Positions 42,311-55,267 are shown, counted from the first letter of the stretch. The stretch is DNA of 64,000 nt from Setomelanomma holmii (GCA_010015745.1 ML978209.1:62001-126000), one strand, 5' to 3'. Numbers and translations are program-made. The notes: generated by a model not told the origin, from the sequence alone.

Positions 42311-45300
42311 ATGGCGCGCGTCCAGTCGAAGAAGGCGCAACAGAAGCCATGGACAACAGCTTACGATACACGGCGACGACACGAGCTCTTTGCAAACCCG
42401 CCTAAGGACAAGACCGCCTACCCCACGCTCGCAGCCGCCGTCGACCCGCACATCACTTCCTTCAATGCCATCTTTGCGCCAGGCGGACAGCTCGACGAGG
42501 GCCTCAAGGACATCGGCACCAAGGTGTTCCTCGATGGTGACCCATACACACAGCCCGAGGAAATCGGGCGCAGGAACAGGCTTTCTGTCCGCATCCAGGA
42601 TGTCTTCCTCGATAAGTCAGTGCTGCCGCCTTCTAACAAGGTTGCGCTCAAGAACCGTAACATCCTGCCCGCCGAGTGCAGGGAGCGGCATGCCACTTAC
42701 CGCGGCAAGATGCGCGCACGAGTCGAGTATAAGGTGGGCAACGGGGACTGGCGGGAGGAGGTGTGCGATCTGGGTACAATCCCCATCATGTTGAGGGTAA
42801 GATCTACCCAGCGCAGTGGAATGCGTACAGCAGCAGCGTGTGCTAATGTTCTCGTGATAGTCAAATCGGTGCCACCTCGAGAACGTGAGTCCGGACCAGC
42901 TCGTCAAAGCAAAAGAGGAGAGCGAGGAGCTCGGGGGTTACTTCATCGTGAACGGCATTGAGAAGATCATACGAATGCTGCAGGTGAACCGGCGCAACTT
43001 CCCCATGGCCATCAAGCGTGGAGCTTTCACGAACCGTGGGCCTGGCTACACTCCGTACGGTATCCTCATTCGCTCGATGCGACCCGACCAGACGTCACAA
43101 ACGAACGCCCTACACTACCTCAGCGACGGCAATGTGAACCTCCGATTCTCGTGGAGGAAGGCTGAATATCTCGTGCCCGTCATGATGGTGCTCAAGGCGC
43201 TAGTAGAAACAAACGACCGGGAGATCTTCGAAGGTCTGGTTGGTGCAGCCGGCTCAGAAGGTCTTGCAGAGAAACAGTTTGTGACCGATAGAGTGGAATT
43301 GCTGCTGCGGACGTACAAGGTCTATGGGTTACACTCCAAGGCGAAGACGCGGGCCTACCTAGGACAGAAGTTCAAGGTCGTACTACAGATCCCAGACGAC
43401 ACCAGCGACGAGGAAGCCGGCACCGAGTTCCTTCGAAGAATAGTCTTGCCCCATTTAGGAGCATACAACATCACGCCAGCCCAGGATGCTGACAAGTTCC
43501 GCATGCTGCTCTTCATGATTCGGAAGCTATACGCACTGGTCGAGGGCGAGTGCTGCGTAGACAACCCTGATGCTGTGCAGAATCAGGAAATTCTGCTTGG
43601 AGGCCAGCTGTACGGCATGATCATCAAGGAAAGGCTCGACGACTGGCTGCTCTCAATAGGTCCTGCGCTCCGAGAGTGGGGTCGCAGAGCAGAGTGGAAG
43701 CCATTTACCTCGCCCGAGTTTCAGAAAGACTTCCTACCAAAGGTCTTGCGGAGGACGCAAAACAACATAGGCCAGGCAATGGAGTACTTCATTTCCACCG
43801 GCAACCTCATCAGCCCAACAGGTCTTGATCTCCAGCAAACAGCCGGCTTTGTGGTGGTGGCAGAGAAGATCAACTTCTACCGTTTCATCAGTCATTTCCG
43901 CATGGTGCACAGAGGTGCCTTCTTCGCTGAGCTCAAAACGACCACAGTCCGAAAATTGCTACCGGAGAGTTGGGGCTTCATGTGCCCTGTACACACGCCT
44001 GATGGAGCTCCATGTGGATTGTTGAACCACTTTGCACACAAATGTAAGCTGGCGACACAGAACGTTGATGTCTCAGCGATTCCGAAGCTTGTAGCACAGC
44101 TAGGTGTATCAAGTAAGTCATCCGCCTCCCTTGAGGCGAGTGTGGTGGTACAGCTAGACGGCCGCGTGCTGGGATTCTGCTCGCCAAAGCAAGCCAAAGT
44201 CATTGCAGATACCCTCCGTTACTGGAAAGTCGAAGGCACGTACAACGTCCCACTTGAACTGGAAATTGGATATGTACCAAATTCCAACGGCGGTCAGTAT
44301 CCTGGTGTGTACATGATGTCGCAAATTGCACGCATGTACCGGCCTGTCAAATATCTCCCGCTTGACAAGCTAGACTACGTGGGACCTTTTGAGCAACCCT
44401 ACATGTCGATCGCATGCACAGATGCAGAAATTGTATCAGGCGACTCGACGCATGTCGAATTCGACCCGACCAACATTTTCTCCATTGTCGCGAACATGAC
44501 GCCATTCTCGGACTTCAACCAATCTCCTCGTAATATGTACCAGTGTCAGATGGGTAAGCAGTCAATGGGTACACCTGGAACTGCTCTGCGTTATCGAACA
44601 GATAACAAGACCTACCGCTTACAGACTGGTCAAACGCCTGTCGTGCGACCGCCCCTCCACAATGAGTACGGATTAGACAACTTCCCAAACGGGATGAACG
44701 CCGTTGTGGCTGTGATCTCCTACACTGGATACGACATGGACGACGCCATGATATTGAACAAATCTGCACACGAGCGCGGATTTGGCCACGGAACTATCTA
44801 CAAGACTAAGATTTGTGATCTCGAGGAGGGTGGTCGGAGGAACAGATCTGGAAGAACAATCACGAAACTATTCGGCTTCGCACCAGACAGTCTTGTCCCG
44901 GCAAGCAGGAAAGAGACCCTTGATGAGGATGGGTTCCCACGCATCGGCACACTGCTTAAGCACGGCGATGCCATAGCAGCATGGCATACCGTCTCCTACG
45001 ACGCGGCATCTGATGACTACATCAATCGCGATGCCAACACGCAATACTTCAAATACAAAGAAGAGGAAGTCGCCTTTGTGGAAGAAGTACGAATCATCGG
45101 ATCCGAAGACGGCACCCAGCCCTGCCAGAAAGTCAGCATCAAACTCCGCGTCCCTCGCTCCCCGGTCATCGGCGACAAATTCTCCTCCCGTCACGGTCAG
45201 AAGGGCGTCGCGTCCCAAAAATGGCCCTCCATCGACATGCCCTTCAGCGAATCTGGTATTCAGCCCGACGTCATCATCAATCCCCACGCCTTCCCCTCTC

Positions 45301-46019
45301 GCATGACCATCGGCATGTTCGTCGAATCGCTCGCCGGCAAAGCAGGCGCTCTCCACGGCATCGCACAAGACTCAACACCCTTCCGCTTCGACGAGCAAAA
45401 CACGGCCGTCGACTTCTTCGGGCACCAGCTCATGAAAGCAGGGTATAATTACTACGGCAACGAGCCCATGTACAGCGGCATCACGGGCCAGGAACTCGCA
45501 GCCGATATTTATATTGGTGTCGTGTACTACCAGCGTCTACGACACATGGTCAATGATAAATACCAAGTGCGTACCACTGGACCGATCAATTCTACGACCG
45601 GACAACCTATCAAGGGAAGAAAGAAAGGTGGTGGTATTCGTGTCGGCGAAATGGAGCGCGACGCACTCATCGCCCACGGCACTGCGTTTCTGCTACAAGA
45701 CAGATTGATGAATTGCTCCGATTACACCAAAGCAGCTATTTGTCGTGAATGCGGCTCCTTCCTCTCCACGGCCCCGACGGTCAGCGAATACGGCCGCAAA
45801 AGGGAGCGTAGCATGGCGAACCTGACAATTAGGTGCAGACGCTGTGCGAAGCTTGCCGACGGCGTGGTGAGCAAGGCGGATGTCTGGACAGATGGGGCGG
45901 GCATACGGTTCACGGGTGGCGAGGATATCGCAGTGGTTGCGGTGCCGGGTGTGCTGAAGTATTTGGATGTCGAGTTGGCGAGTATGGGGGTGCGCTTGAA
46001 GTTTAAGGTTGACCCGTGA
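42311..46019 (+). CDS. RPA135: RNA polymerase I second-largest subunit RPA135
   Basis: Second-largest subunit of the rRNA-transcribing polymerase in the nucleolus. Two exons (42311-42796 and 42861-46019, 64-base intron) give 1214 residues. The beta-subunit order is complete: protrusion and lobe (GGYFIVNGIEKIIRMLQVNR), fork (FFAELKTTTVRKLLPESWGF, VHTPDGAPCGLLNH), external domains, the hybrid-binding block DFNQSPRNMYQCQMGKQSMG, the active-site region YTGYDMDDAMILNK, and switch 3/wall GDKFSSRHGQKGV. The anchor/clamp part has a zinc-binding CRECGSF...CRRCAKL near residues 1130-1170. Distinctive pol I features are the short C-terminal zinc region and ending in LKFKVDP. The ATG at 42311 gives MARVQSKKAQQKPW, a plausible nucleolar-type basic start. 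Confidence 0.96.
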
Positions 46020-46397
46020 GTGATGATCTAACTCCGAAGAGAGGGAGTAAATCTAGCGTCTAAAGTACAATTTGTACGCATTATTGGGCGTTTTTGGGCG
46101 AGGGCAAAAGTTTTACGAACTTGCGTCACACGGCGTTGGGGCATTAGATACGATCTCGAATGAAATGTGAGCCTTCATCAACGACGCCAATTGTCATGAC
46201 CGGCTAGTGTACGCACTGAACACGATATCGTTTCGCATTTTTGTTTGGATTATTCGACGAGTACACCATCCCTTTTCCGCAGCCTCCCATCTATTCATCG
46301 CATGCTACGCTAAGTCATAAAGCATGTATGCTCTGGCATACCCCACTCCAACCTGTCTCCAATTGCTTGATCAAAGATCCTCCACTCATGTCTTCAC
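46020..46397. other. Intergenic region between converging RPA135 and COPA
   Basis: 3' flanks of two convergent genes. No coding sequence or repeat seen. Confidence 0.6.
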
Positions 46398-49300
46398 TCA
46401 ACCAACAAGCCTCAGTCCACTAGCTGGAGCGCCGATTTGACATACCTCGCAAACCTTGCAAACAGTGCCCTTGTACTTTGCGTGGTACTTTGCGCCGTCG
46501 TATGGGCATGCAGCTGAAGGGCTGCCCCCATAGATGGGCGTGTGGCTCGCCGCGCAGATCTCCATGTCCGCGAATTGATCAAAATCAATCTCGATCACGT
46601 CAGCGGGGTTGCGCTCGGCAACTGTCTTAATACGCTTCGCGCTCTCCTTCATCTTAGCGTTTCCAGTTCGGTCGAGCAGTGCGTTGGCGAAGTTGAGAGC
46701 AGTGTTCAGTTGCCTGTTTTTGTGGGCAAAGTTCATGGCGGCGGATAGAGGGATGGACTTGTGTGGGCCTTCGAGTTCGGGAATGGTAAAGTATGCGGAG
46801 AGTTCGAGGGCGCGCTTCTTGTTGTCATCTGAGAGTGCTGACACGTCAGTGGCACCCTGGAGCAGTGCACGGCGCTCTAGCTCGATAGACATGGCAATTG
46901 TGTACTGCGCGGCGGTATGGATCGCTGCCCTGGCCTGCAAATTATGTTAGCGCTAGTATAAGAGGCTTCCTTGTCGAACCTACTTCTGAAAGCTGGGCCT
47001 GCGAGGCAACGACGTTGACAATCAAAAGGTGCAACAACTTCTTGAAAGCAGCAACACCATCCTCCAACTTGTTCTTGACAAGAGCCTGCTTGCCGGCTGT
47101 GAGATCGGTTGACAGGACCGACTCCAGTTCTCTTGGGATGATGGGCAAAATCTTTCGTGAGTCCGTCTCCTCCACTGTTCTCCGCACGTAGTTGACTAAT
47201 GATGGCATGTTTGGAGTGGCGGGTAGATATGTTCGGGTGGCTTGGTAGATTTCCTGGAAGCGGTCTTCGAGCGGAGCGAAGTTTACAGCGCCGATTTGTC
47301 GGTTCAGTAGCTGCATGGCGGTTTCGAAGGAGCCAGCGGCCACATGGTCTGCTGCCAGGGGTGAGTTGCGCGCCCAGAAGTCGGCTTCACTGCTGCCAGC
47401 GCCCGCTTCAGCACCCTCAACCTCAACGAAGTCGTCTTCTGCCTCCACGTCACCATCATCTCCCATGTCCCAGCCACCGACATCGTCTTCCTCGTCTCCA
47501 CCACCAAGCTCGGCCGATGTACCAGGTGCTTCCGCCTCGCCCAGCAAATCCTCGTCTCCATACCCGTTCGCCGCTGGCTCATCAGAGCCAACGCCCTCGA
47601 CTTCGCCCATCAATGCCTTTTCAAAGACTGTTGATGATGCTGCACGAGTTGGCCAGTTAGCCTTATGGGTCGGTACAATAGGCTTGGTCGGGGCGAGGGG
47701 GTTGCCTATCGAAGGAAGATTGATCTGGTCCTTGGTCACGCCAGCTGCTTCTAGTATCGATTGAGCCTGCTCATCAAGACCATTTGCTTTGGCGGTGGCG
47801 TATGCTAGTGGATACAGGTCGATCTCCTGGAACATTTCTATCCTGTTCTGTACGTCGCCAAGGTAGAGCGCATTCTGGAAACGAGCGGTCATGTCCCCCC
47901 GATGTTCAGCGATCTTAGCCATGCGCTTAAGCTTATCTTGATCGCCAGTTGCAAGGTAGAGGAAGGATAGCTTATCAAAGTTGCGAAGTTTCTGGTAGGT
48001 CATTTCAACAATCTGATGATTACCATGCGCGAGTGCCTCAGTGCTGAGTCGTTGCCAAAGCTTTGGTCGATCCAGCTGCTTCGCCATTTCGACGGCGACC
48101 TCGAGGTTACCGCATTCAATGGCGAGCTCGAAGCGGGTTTGCGGATCTTGGACGAACTGGAGAGCGATTTCAGGATATCCCTTCTTCTGCAGGTAGGAGA
48201 TGATGCTCTGACCGACCAAGCTCGATGTCTTGATGATGTTGAGCATTTCGTCGTAATTGCGCTTGATGAGAGCGAGCTTGAAACGGTATTCTGTGGGGTC
48301 AATTTGAAGGATCTTCGGCTTCGCAGCTCGGTCGAGACAGTACACGTTACGTCCCTTGACCCTCACGAGATATACGGTGTGCTCCAAGGTTCGAACGATA
48401 CCATTGTCTCCGTTCATCAGGCTGTACTTGATGTGGTTCAGCGTCGAGTAGAGGAGAACGCCGGTGTCGTCCCATGTTGCACTCTTGATGCGAATCGTCT
48501 CGTGTAGGGTGCTAACCTGCTCGAGGTTCTTGGTAGCTATAGTGACGTTGTGCTTACTCAGAAGGGCCACGTGAAGTCCATCTGATGACCAGACAACGTA
48601 CTTGACGCCATTCACTGCGAGCTCCGCAAGATTCTTCTTGGCCTGGATGTCGTAGAGCACGACATTGGTGGGCGTGATCAGAAGTAGGTTGCCGGTGCCA
48701 CCAAAGTAGATGTCTGTGGTTCCATGAGGGGGTTTGATGGTCTTTGTTGTGGAATTGCTAAGGTCTTTGATGTCAATCTGCTGGTTGGCCTGATTGAACA
48801 CGGCGAAGCGATTCCGGGCTACAAAGACAGCAGAATTTCCAGATCCTCGCTTGGTGTCGGTGGGCTCCACGGCTCCTGATGCATCACGGGGTAAGCTAAT
48901 GAGCTCGTATGTTCCGCTGTCCGCGGGCGACGTGACCAAAATCGAGCGCTCGGCGGGGTTGTAAGACAAAGTTCGTGGAGGAACCCAGGCGCTACCCAAT
49001 TTCTTCAAGGAGAGCATTGAAGGTGACTCAATGTTCTTCTGGAAGTCGTAAGACCGGACATGCTTCTCCTTCGTAATGTAGAACAGGTTGTTTTGATAGA
49101 CAGCTGACGCAGGGCGCTCGCGCTCCAGCTTAAAAACCATGACACCATTGTCGTGGCCTGCAGCAAACAGATTGATCTCTGGATGCGCCGCAATCACCCA
49201 GAAGCGGTCGTTCTCCCTCTTGAACGACTGCACAGATGTGCGCCTATTCAGATCCCATACCCGAATGGTCTTGTCTTCGCCAACGGAGAGTATGAGGTCC

Positions 49301-50413
49301 TGGTGCGGGTGGAATAAACAGGCCGATGCGTTCTGGAAGTGTCCTCGACATGTGTCAACTTCCCACGCCTTCGTCTCAGACATTCTCCACAGCTTCACTA
49401 AGCGATCATCACCAGCGGAGACGATCAGTGGCAGTGTCGGGTGGAATGCGACCCAATTCACACCTCTGTCGTGACCCTCGAGGACGAACTTTACGACAGC
49501 ATCCGTGTTGCCGAACATGTCCGCCTGGTTTTGATTCGAGCGTGCCAACTGGTCCTCGAATGACATCGAGGTCGGTGCGGAGTGCTTCTTCCTCAACCCT
49601 GAAATGTCCCAGACGCGCACTGACTGGTCGAGTGAAGCAGAAACGATGAGGTCCTCTTTGGGATGGAACTGTGCGCACATGGTATAGTGGTTATGGCCGG
49701 TCATAGTACATACTTCGCAAGGTCAGGTAGGTTCGATGAGGGGCTGCGGCAATGCGAAACTTACTCAATGAACCTGGCCTTATTAGCTACGTCTGAAAGC
49801 TGTGACAATTTACTTACGATTCTGCCAATTCCAGATACGAATGGTTTCTGGGTCATGTTAGCAATCGAACCCAACCCTCCGACATCATGCGCTTACGGTC
49901 GTCGGAACTGCTCAATATCCAGGGTAGCTCGTGGTGGAAGAAGACAGTCCGAACATAGTCGAGATGGCCGTTCAGTGTGAAGAGACATCTCCTGGTCTGG
50001 TATGACCAGACTTTGATCTTGTAGTCATCACCGCCAGAGACGAATCTGCCCTAGTCTCAGTATACAGCTCCGCCAATCTCCAGCTCCCTAATGAATGCTC
50101 ACAATGGTTGTGTCTTATGGAAGTCGATACCACGAACCGGCCCATCGTGCTCTTCGAAGCGGTCTATTAGCGTTCCCATGCGGTAATCCCATAGCTGAAT
50201 CGTGGAGGAGTGCAGCGAAACGAGGATCCATGGTCTGGAGGCGGTCAGCGGGGGTGGTCAGGTACTCTGGAAGACTGGAGGCACCTCTTAGGGTGAAAAG
50301 CAATGCCTTTCGCGCGTGAGGACTTGGACTCGAACTATGTCTGGTCAGTGAGCTGATAGGGCGCATTGCAGGGAGCTTCGTGCCTTGGTCAACATGGAGG
50401 GAGAAGAGGACAT
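46398..50413 (-). CDS. COP1: Coatomer subunit alpha (alpha-COP)
   Basis: Alpha-COP is the large WD40 subunit of the COPI coat, binding KKxx cargo tails for Golgi-to-ER retrieval. Eight exons in phase: 50384-50413, 50285-50334, 50103-50234, 49897-50045, 49818-49847, a 9-base exon 49765-49773, 46984-49712 and 46398-46934, total 1221 residues. The spliced N-terminus is MSSSPSMLTK|FESKSSRAKG..HPKR|PWILVSLHSSTIQLWDYRMG, then VSGGDDYKIKVW, SSSDD|QTIRIWNWQNR|SLI|CTMTGHNHYTMCAQFHP. Seven WD repeats are followed by the second propeller, a helical solenoid and an acidic linker (near residues 855-930). The COPI C-terminal domain has ARAAIHTAAQYTIAMSIELE and the Cys pair CKVCEVC near the end. Intron 1 starts with GC instead of GT (AAG|GCACGA). 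Other introns are 44-57 bases. Confidence 0.95.
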
Positions 50414-51617
50414 GGTTGAATTGTGGGCGAAGCCGCAGCTTCTTCTGCGCCTTGAGCAGCCTCAATGCTAGAGAGGATAGGGGAGAATGCGAGAAAGGAC
50501 GAGTGGCGAGCACAAAACACGATGTTGACTATTCGTTCAGTACTGCTGCCTCCGCCGCGAGCTGATCTGGCCAAAGTTCGATGTGAACACGCAACGGCCC
50601 TGGATTAACTGAACAGCGACGCTAGGCTACTTTGGCTCGCCCTCCCCACTACCACGTGACCTGACTCGAACATCACCTTGTCCCTGATCTGAGACTCCAA
50701 AACCTGAGGCACCATGGTTCCAAATTAGAAACCTCCAAAGAGGGCTGGCATCCACTGTCAACAGAGCCGCAATCCGCGCCGCACCCGAATTTGCCTCAGC
50801 TTGTGGGCGTGGATCCCCCCGGTCTGGTGTCCTGCATTATGCCCCGCAGACATGCGCTCAGCAGCTCTCCGTGCCAGCTGTCCATCGTAGTGCCAACACT
50901 ACCCTACCCGCCCTCTGCATCGCAATTTTGGATGTTGCCGCGATTGGCTCCGCGGTCAGCCCAATGTACGGCGTCACTGTCCGAGTCCTCATTGCGACTA
51001 ATCGTTGCGAACCACATATCGTGGCCAGCGTCGGGAGGCATGAAAGAAAAGTACAGCTGCATATTGACCCGCAGCGACCGCAGCGCGGCCGGACAACGCA
51101 TTGCTGAAACGCACAAGATTAATTGGCGACAGCCCGCACAGATCCCAGACATTAGGAAAAGTGACCACTACAGGTTCGCCTACTCCAGTACTTCTCTTCT
51201 TCTCTCACTTCCCAAATCGACCGCCTCTCGCACCCCGCTACCAGTCTGATCTGCGCTTTTGTGGCTTCTCATACTGCGAGCCATATCCTTCTGCATTGCT
51301 GCCTGTACCCTTCCAACCCTACCTGCACGATAAGCCAAGGCGTTGCAGGGTCTGACTTGTAAACCACCTCCACCTCCACCTGCACTCGCCGCTCAACCAT
51401 CCTAGTCAAACACTCTCAGACCACCTCCATAATGATACAGTCGATCAAACTCCTCTTCCATATTTCAAAGACTAGACACGATCGACGGACTTTAATTCCT
51501 TGATATCAGCAAGATATACGATCCAGCAATCCGTTGATACGTACGCTTTCGCAATTGGCTCGCAGGCCGCCTGACGCAACCACTCTCGCGCGTGAACACA
51601 TCGCAACGTCCGACGCC
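50414..51617. other. Long divergent intergenic region and 5' leader
   Basis: Upstream of COPA (minus) and of the acidic hypothetical gene (plus). The right part (about 51160-51480) is pyrimidine-rich and is probably the leader of the plus-strand gene. ORFs of up to 152 codons occur without recognisable domains. Confidence 0.5.
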
Positions 51618-52580
51618 ATGGCAACACACGATCTGCCCCCGGCTGCCTTCTTCAACCGCCATCCGAATTCGCCGCCAATGACGCCCGGTGGCGCTCGCTC
51701 TCAGATCCGTTCTGCGCCTCAAACGAGGCACACGTCTCCAATGTCCAAGCGCATGGGCATGTCCCACTTCATACAGACTCCACCATCACTGGAGTTCATC
51801 GAACCAATTGGACAAGGTCCACGGTTCAAATTTACTCGACCGCAATCACTCAACCTCTCCTCACGTCCTTCCAGCGTGTCCGGTCGGGCTTACGCAACAA
51901 CTCCTCAACAGTCTGAAGAGGAGGACGCATCTGAGGACGAAAGCGAAGAAGAACAAGTAAGGCCAATGCGACGCGCAGAGAGAGCTTACTTCGTGCTCGA
52001 AGAGCTGGAGAGCGATCCAGGCTACGACTGTGACATAGAAGTCGTGCAGCCGTACCATTGCGAGGACGCAAAGAGTGACAAAAGCGCGTCGAGGATAGGG
52101 GACAACGAAGTGTACGAACGATTGAGAGAGCTACACCTCGAGAAAGACAGTTCAGATGACGAGGAACAAGAGCGCAGATACCGTGAAAAGAAAAAGCGGT
52201 GGAGCGCAGGTGTCTTCAAGCGCAGCCACAGTAAGAGTGTCGAGGGTGACAGCAGCTACTCGGACAATGACCCACTTGACGACGTCAACCCGAAGGCGCG
52301 TCGTCTACGCCGCCGTGTTCGCGGGCCTTGCGACAGAAGGGGTTCACTCATCTTTCAGGACCCGGGTTACGCTAACACGAACAACATTTTGGAGGTCGAT
52401 GAGCCGATTGAGGGGATGGTCATGCACACAAGAGGCCCGCCATCTATTCCTAGCGATGATGCGTTCACCCTGGACGAATTGCCGTTCTGGAAGAGCAGTG
52501 ACCTGATGGACGTGGAGATTGACTCCGATGAGAACTCGACTGAAGATTCCGATGAGGACGCCGACGAGGATTCGGATTAG
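51618..52580 (+). CDS. Hypothetical acidic, disordered protein
   Basis: A 320-residue single-exon ORF with good fungal codon use; I do not recognise the family. The N-terminus (PPAAFFNRHPNSPPMTPGG, SPMSKRMGMSHFIQTPPSLE) is Pro/Ser-rich. Acidic clusters follow (EEEDASEDESEEEQV, DSSDDEEQERR), then a basic stretch KARRLRRRVRGPCDRRG that could serve as a nuclear signal, and a C-terminus of Asp/Glu/Ser repeats ending DEDADEDSD. No globular domain, signal peptide or membrane span is seen. Acidic-plus-basic composition suggests a nuclear or chromatin-associated protein, but that is inference. The start is the ATG at 51618 in a GACGCCATGG context; the frame is open for 28 more codons upstream from a TTG. 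Confidence 0.75.
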   Translation: MATHDLPPAAFFNRHPNSPPMTPGGARSQIRSAPQTRHTSPMSKRMGMSHFIQTPPSLEFIEPIGQGPRFKFTRPQSLNLSSRPSSVSGRAYATTPQQSEEEDASEDESEEEQVRPMRRAERAYFVLEELESDPGYDCDIEVVQPYHCEDAKSDKSASRIGDNEVYERLRELHLEKDSSDDEEQERRYREKKKRWSAGVFKRSHSKSVEGDSSYSDNDPLDDVNPKARRLRRRVRGPCDRRGSLIFQDPGYANTNNILEVDEPIEGMVMHTRGPPSIPSDDAFTLDELPFWKSSDLMDVEIDSDENSTEDSDEDADEDSD

Positions 52581-53686
52581 ACATGTCTGGTGCAGTGCGG
52601 CAAAATTGAGGCTAGGACATGAGGTTTCTGAAGCGTCCCTGAAAATTGGCAGCAGCGAGCAACGTGCGGCCTACTTGTTGGCAAGCGTGATTTCCCTATC
52701 GCAATATTATCTATGTTCACTTTCGCGATTTCTAAGCGCCACTGCTCGTTATGTGTCGTCGGAGGATCGGCCACTTTGTTGACCCAGAAAATGACTTGTT
52801 TGTGTTTGTTTCAAAGTGAACCCTGAGGCTATTTATGGCATCGCTGACAAGCGTTGTTTGCCAAGGCTGGGGTTGATCCTGGCGCTCAACGCTCTTCGCG
52901 ACACCTCATATCCACACAAACACCGACAGACCGCGTCACATGCTCATCCGATGGAAGCAACGACCTGGCGCGGATCACGATGTTTCCGTGCCTTTCCCAG
53001 ATGCAGCGCCTCGGAAGTTTGCCTTACACGCACGGCGCACTGCCCATACTAAACAGCTCGGCAGTCCTGAAGCCTGCATCAGCAAGAAAGTGCCTAGAAC
53101 GAATCTCCACAGTGGTCGTTTCCCAAATATCTTCAGAGATCTGACGTACAAGAATATACGTCTGTTTACAAACACCTCGCCAAGTTTAACATCCCACAGT
53201 CTTTGCAAAAAACAGAAGTGCGGCTACACACCGCGCCGGTCACTGCGCACGCCACATGGCCAGCGCCCGTCAGCGCTTCAGCATGGGGCTGACGCGTAGG
53301 AAACATGTTTCCCAGCCTTAAACAACTGGCCAATCGGGTTGATTAGCGATCCAATATCTAGACAGAATGCATCTGTCACCAGATTAAGCTTATTCTTAGT
53401 CGCTGACTGCACAGCACAGCCGTACAGCTCGCGACTTGGGCTTCGGTCTCCACGATTCTCGGATCGTGCAATTTCCGAACGGCTCGATTTTGTGAACCCG
53501 CAGCCACAGTAAGACACTGCCTTTGAGCGAGTCTGTATAAAGATGGCATCGTGGACCGGTTGAAAGAAGATCATCTCCTTGCCTACAATCAAGAAAACCC
53601 ACACAATTTCATCTTTCCTACTTTTTTCTCTCTATTTTCCTTGTTTCCTTATCTGTTAGAGCACCTTCACTTCTTAATCAGTAATC
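52581..53686. other. Intergenic region with the promoter of the cupin gene
   Basis: Left part is the 3' flank of the acidic protein gene; small ORFs at 52816-53299 show no recognisable features. The right 150 bases contain a TATA box and a T/C-rich leader (about 53610-53650). Confidence 0.55.
53536..53541 (+). promoter_or_regulatory. TATA box (TATAAA) of the cupin gene
   Basis: TATAAA about 150 bases before the ATG at 53687, followed by a strongly pyrimidine-rich leader with TTTTTTCTCTCTATTTTCC. This combination is typical of highly or inducibly expressed fungal genes. Confidence 0.55.
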
Positions 53687-54598
53687 ATGGTTGCCATCAC
53701 TCAAATCCTCGCCGCTGGCCTCATGACCATCAGTGCCGTCCACGCTCTTCCTCAACCTCAGGCTGCTTCTCCCAGCGCAACGCCAACACCCGCTCCTGTT
53801 CCAGCTGCCGATGACAATGCGGCCTTGTTCCGTGATCTCTTCACTGCGCCGACTGCCATCAAGCGCTTCCAGCGTCTCCTTACTCAGGGAGGCTCGCTGC
53901 TCACTGGCGACGCACTGAGGAAGTTCACCGTCTTCTCGTTCAACGGTGCCACGCCCAACGCCGGTGCTAAGGGAGGAGCAACCAAGTCCGCTGACATCGA
54001 GTCGTTCCCAATCCTCACCGACCTAGGTTAGTCGTCTTGCTTCGACTGTCGTTGTGACAGATATTGACTTCGCTCCCAGGCATCAGCACAACTCTCGGCT
54101 TCCTCGAGCCCTGCGGCATCAACACTCCTCACGTTCACCCCCGCGCCACTGAGTTTCTCACGCTCGTTGAGGTGAGTTGTCTATGTACGAACTGAATGCG
54201 AGACCTACACTGACTTCGTACCTCCACCTCTGCAGGGCTCCAACCTCAAGTTCGGATACATTCTTGAGAACGGCTTGGTCGCGGCTGGCAATAATCCCGA
54301 AATCGCCGGCTACCTCAACAAATTCGAAGGGACCGTCTTCCCCCAAGGATCGATCCACTTCCAATTCAACGACAACTGCGAGAAGGCTACTTTTGTTGCT
54401 GCGCTTAACAGCGCGAATCCTGGCACCAACCAGGTTGCGCAGGGCTTCTTCGGGCTGGACGCTGGTGTTGTCAACGCTACGCTTGGCTTCCCTAAGGAGA
54501 TCAATGGAAAGAACATTGAGGATTTCCGAAAGCTCATCCCCGCGAACCTCGCCCAGGATGTCGACGTTTGCCTTGCGAAGTGCAACAAGAAGTACTAA
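53687..54598 (+). CDS. Secreted germin/spherulin-1A-like cupin
   Basis: Three exons (53687-54026, 54080-54171, 54236-54598) give 264 residues. A signal peptide (MVAITQILAAGLMTISAVHA) is followed by a Pro/Ala/Thr-rich spacer and one cupin barrel. Both germin boxes are complete: box 1 CGINTPHVHPRATEFLTLVE with HxH and Glu, and box 2 GTVFPQGSIHFQFN with the third His. These four residues bind Mn or another metal in germins. Fungal members are spherulin-1A-like secreted or cell-wall proteins, often raised under stress or during host contact; some germins are oxalate oxidases or superoxide dismutases, but activity here cannot be deduced. Cys pairs at CGINT, DNCEKA and the C-terminal CLAKCNKKY may form disulfides. 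Confidence 0.92.
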
Positions 54599-55130
54599 GC
54601 GAGTCTGAGAAACACGACGATTGGGGACGAGCACAGGACATTATAGACACGGCACTTTTACTTTCATACACAGCGACGGCGTTTGTTAATCTTTCGTGAT
54701 TGGTAGCGCAGGTTACTGATTGTTTATTTTCGTGGATTTAGATTATTATTTTGGCAATTTTGCATTGACGAGGTTTATGCCTTGAATAAAATACACACAT
54801 TCACTTGGTCTTATACTGCATCGCTTGTTCCACGAAACTCCGTAAATCAGGGCGCTGATATTCTTGTAGATTTGCCCTTCAATAATTGACCAATTGCCGG
54901 CACGAAGCCTCTGGTAGATCTTGCGAGACGAATTTGTTTTGGATATCACACTGACGATGTTAGCCAAGAAATAGCGGAGCTTCGCTCACTCCGCTCACAA
55001 CCTATATGATTTCAAACAGACTCAAGTCTCTGCTAGGTCAGCAGATACACAACGCCGGTCTTTAGCTTCGATGTTTGACTCCTGCCCCAGCCCAAGCCTT
55101 CGCAGAGCTTTTCAATCATGGCATTGCATG

Positions 55131-55166
55131 GTGGCAGCAAACGTCCCCGCACTCCGCTCACTTTGC
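55131..55166 (+). repeat. Direct repeat copy 1 (36 bases)
   Basis: Matches 55268-55303 at 33 of 36 positions; shared core CCGCACTCCGCTCACTTTGC. The sequence following each copy is also loosely similar, so the real unit is about 137 bases. Confidence 0.75.
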
Positions 55167-55267
55167 CATGATTTGCTACACTCCAGGAAATTCCAAGGTC
55201 AAGTTCAACATGCTGACAAGATCGAAGTCTTCAATAGTCCTCTACTGTGTCAAGATAGGATACCGTA

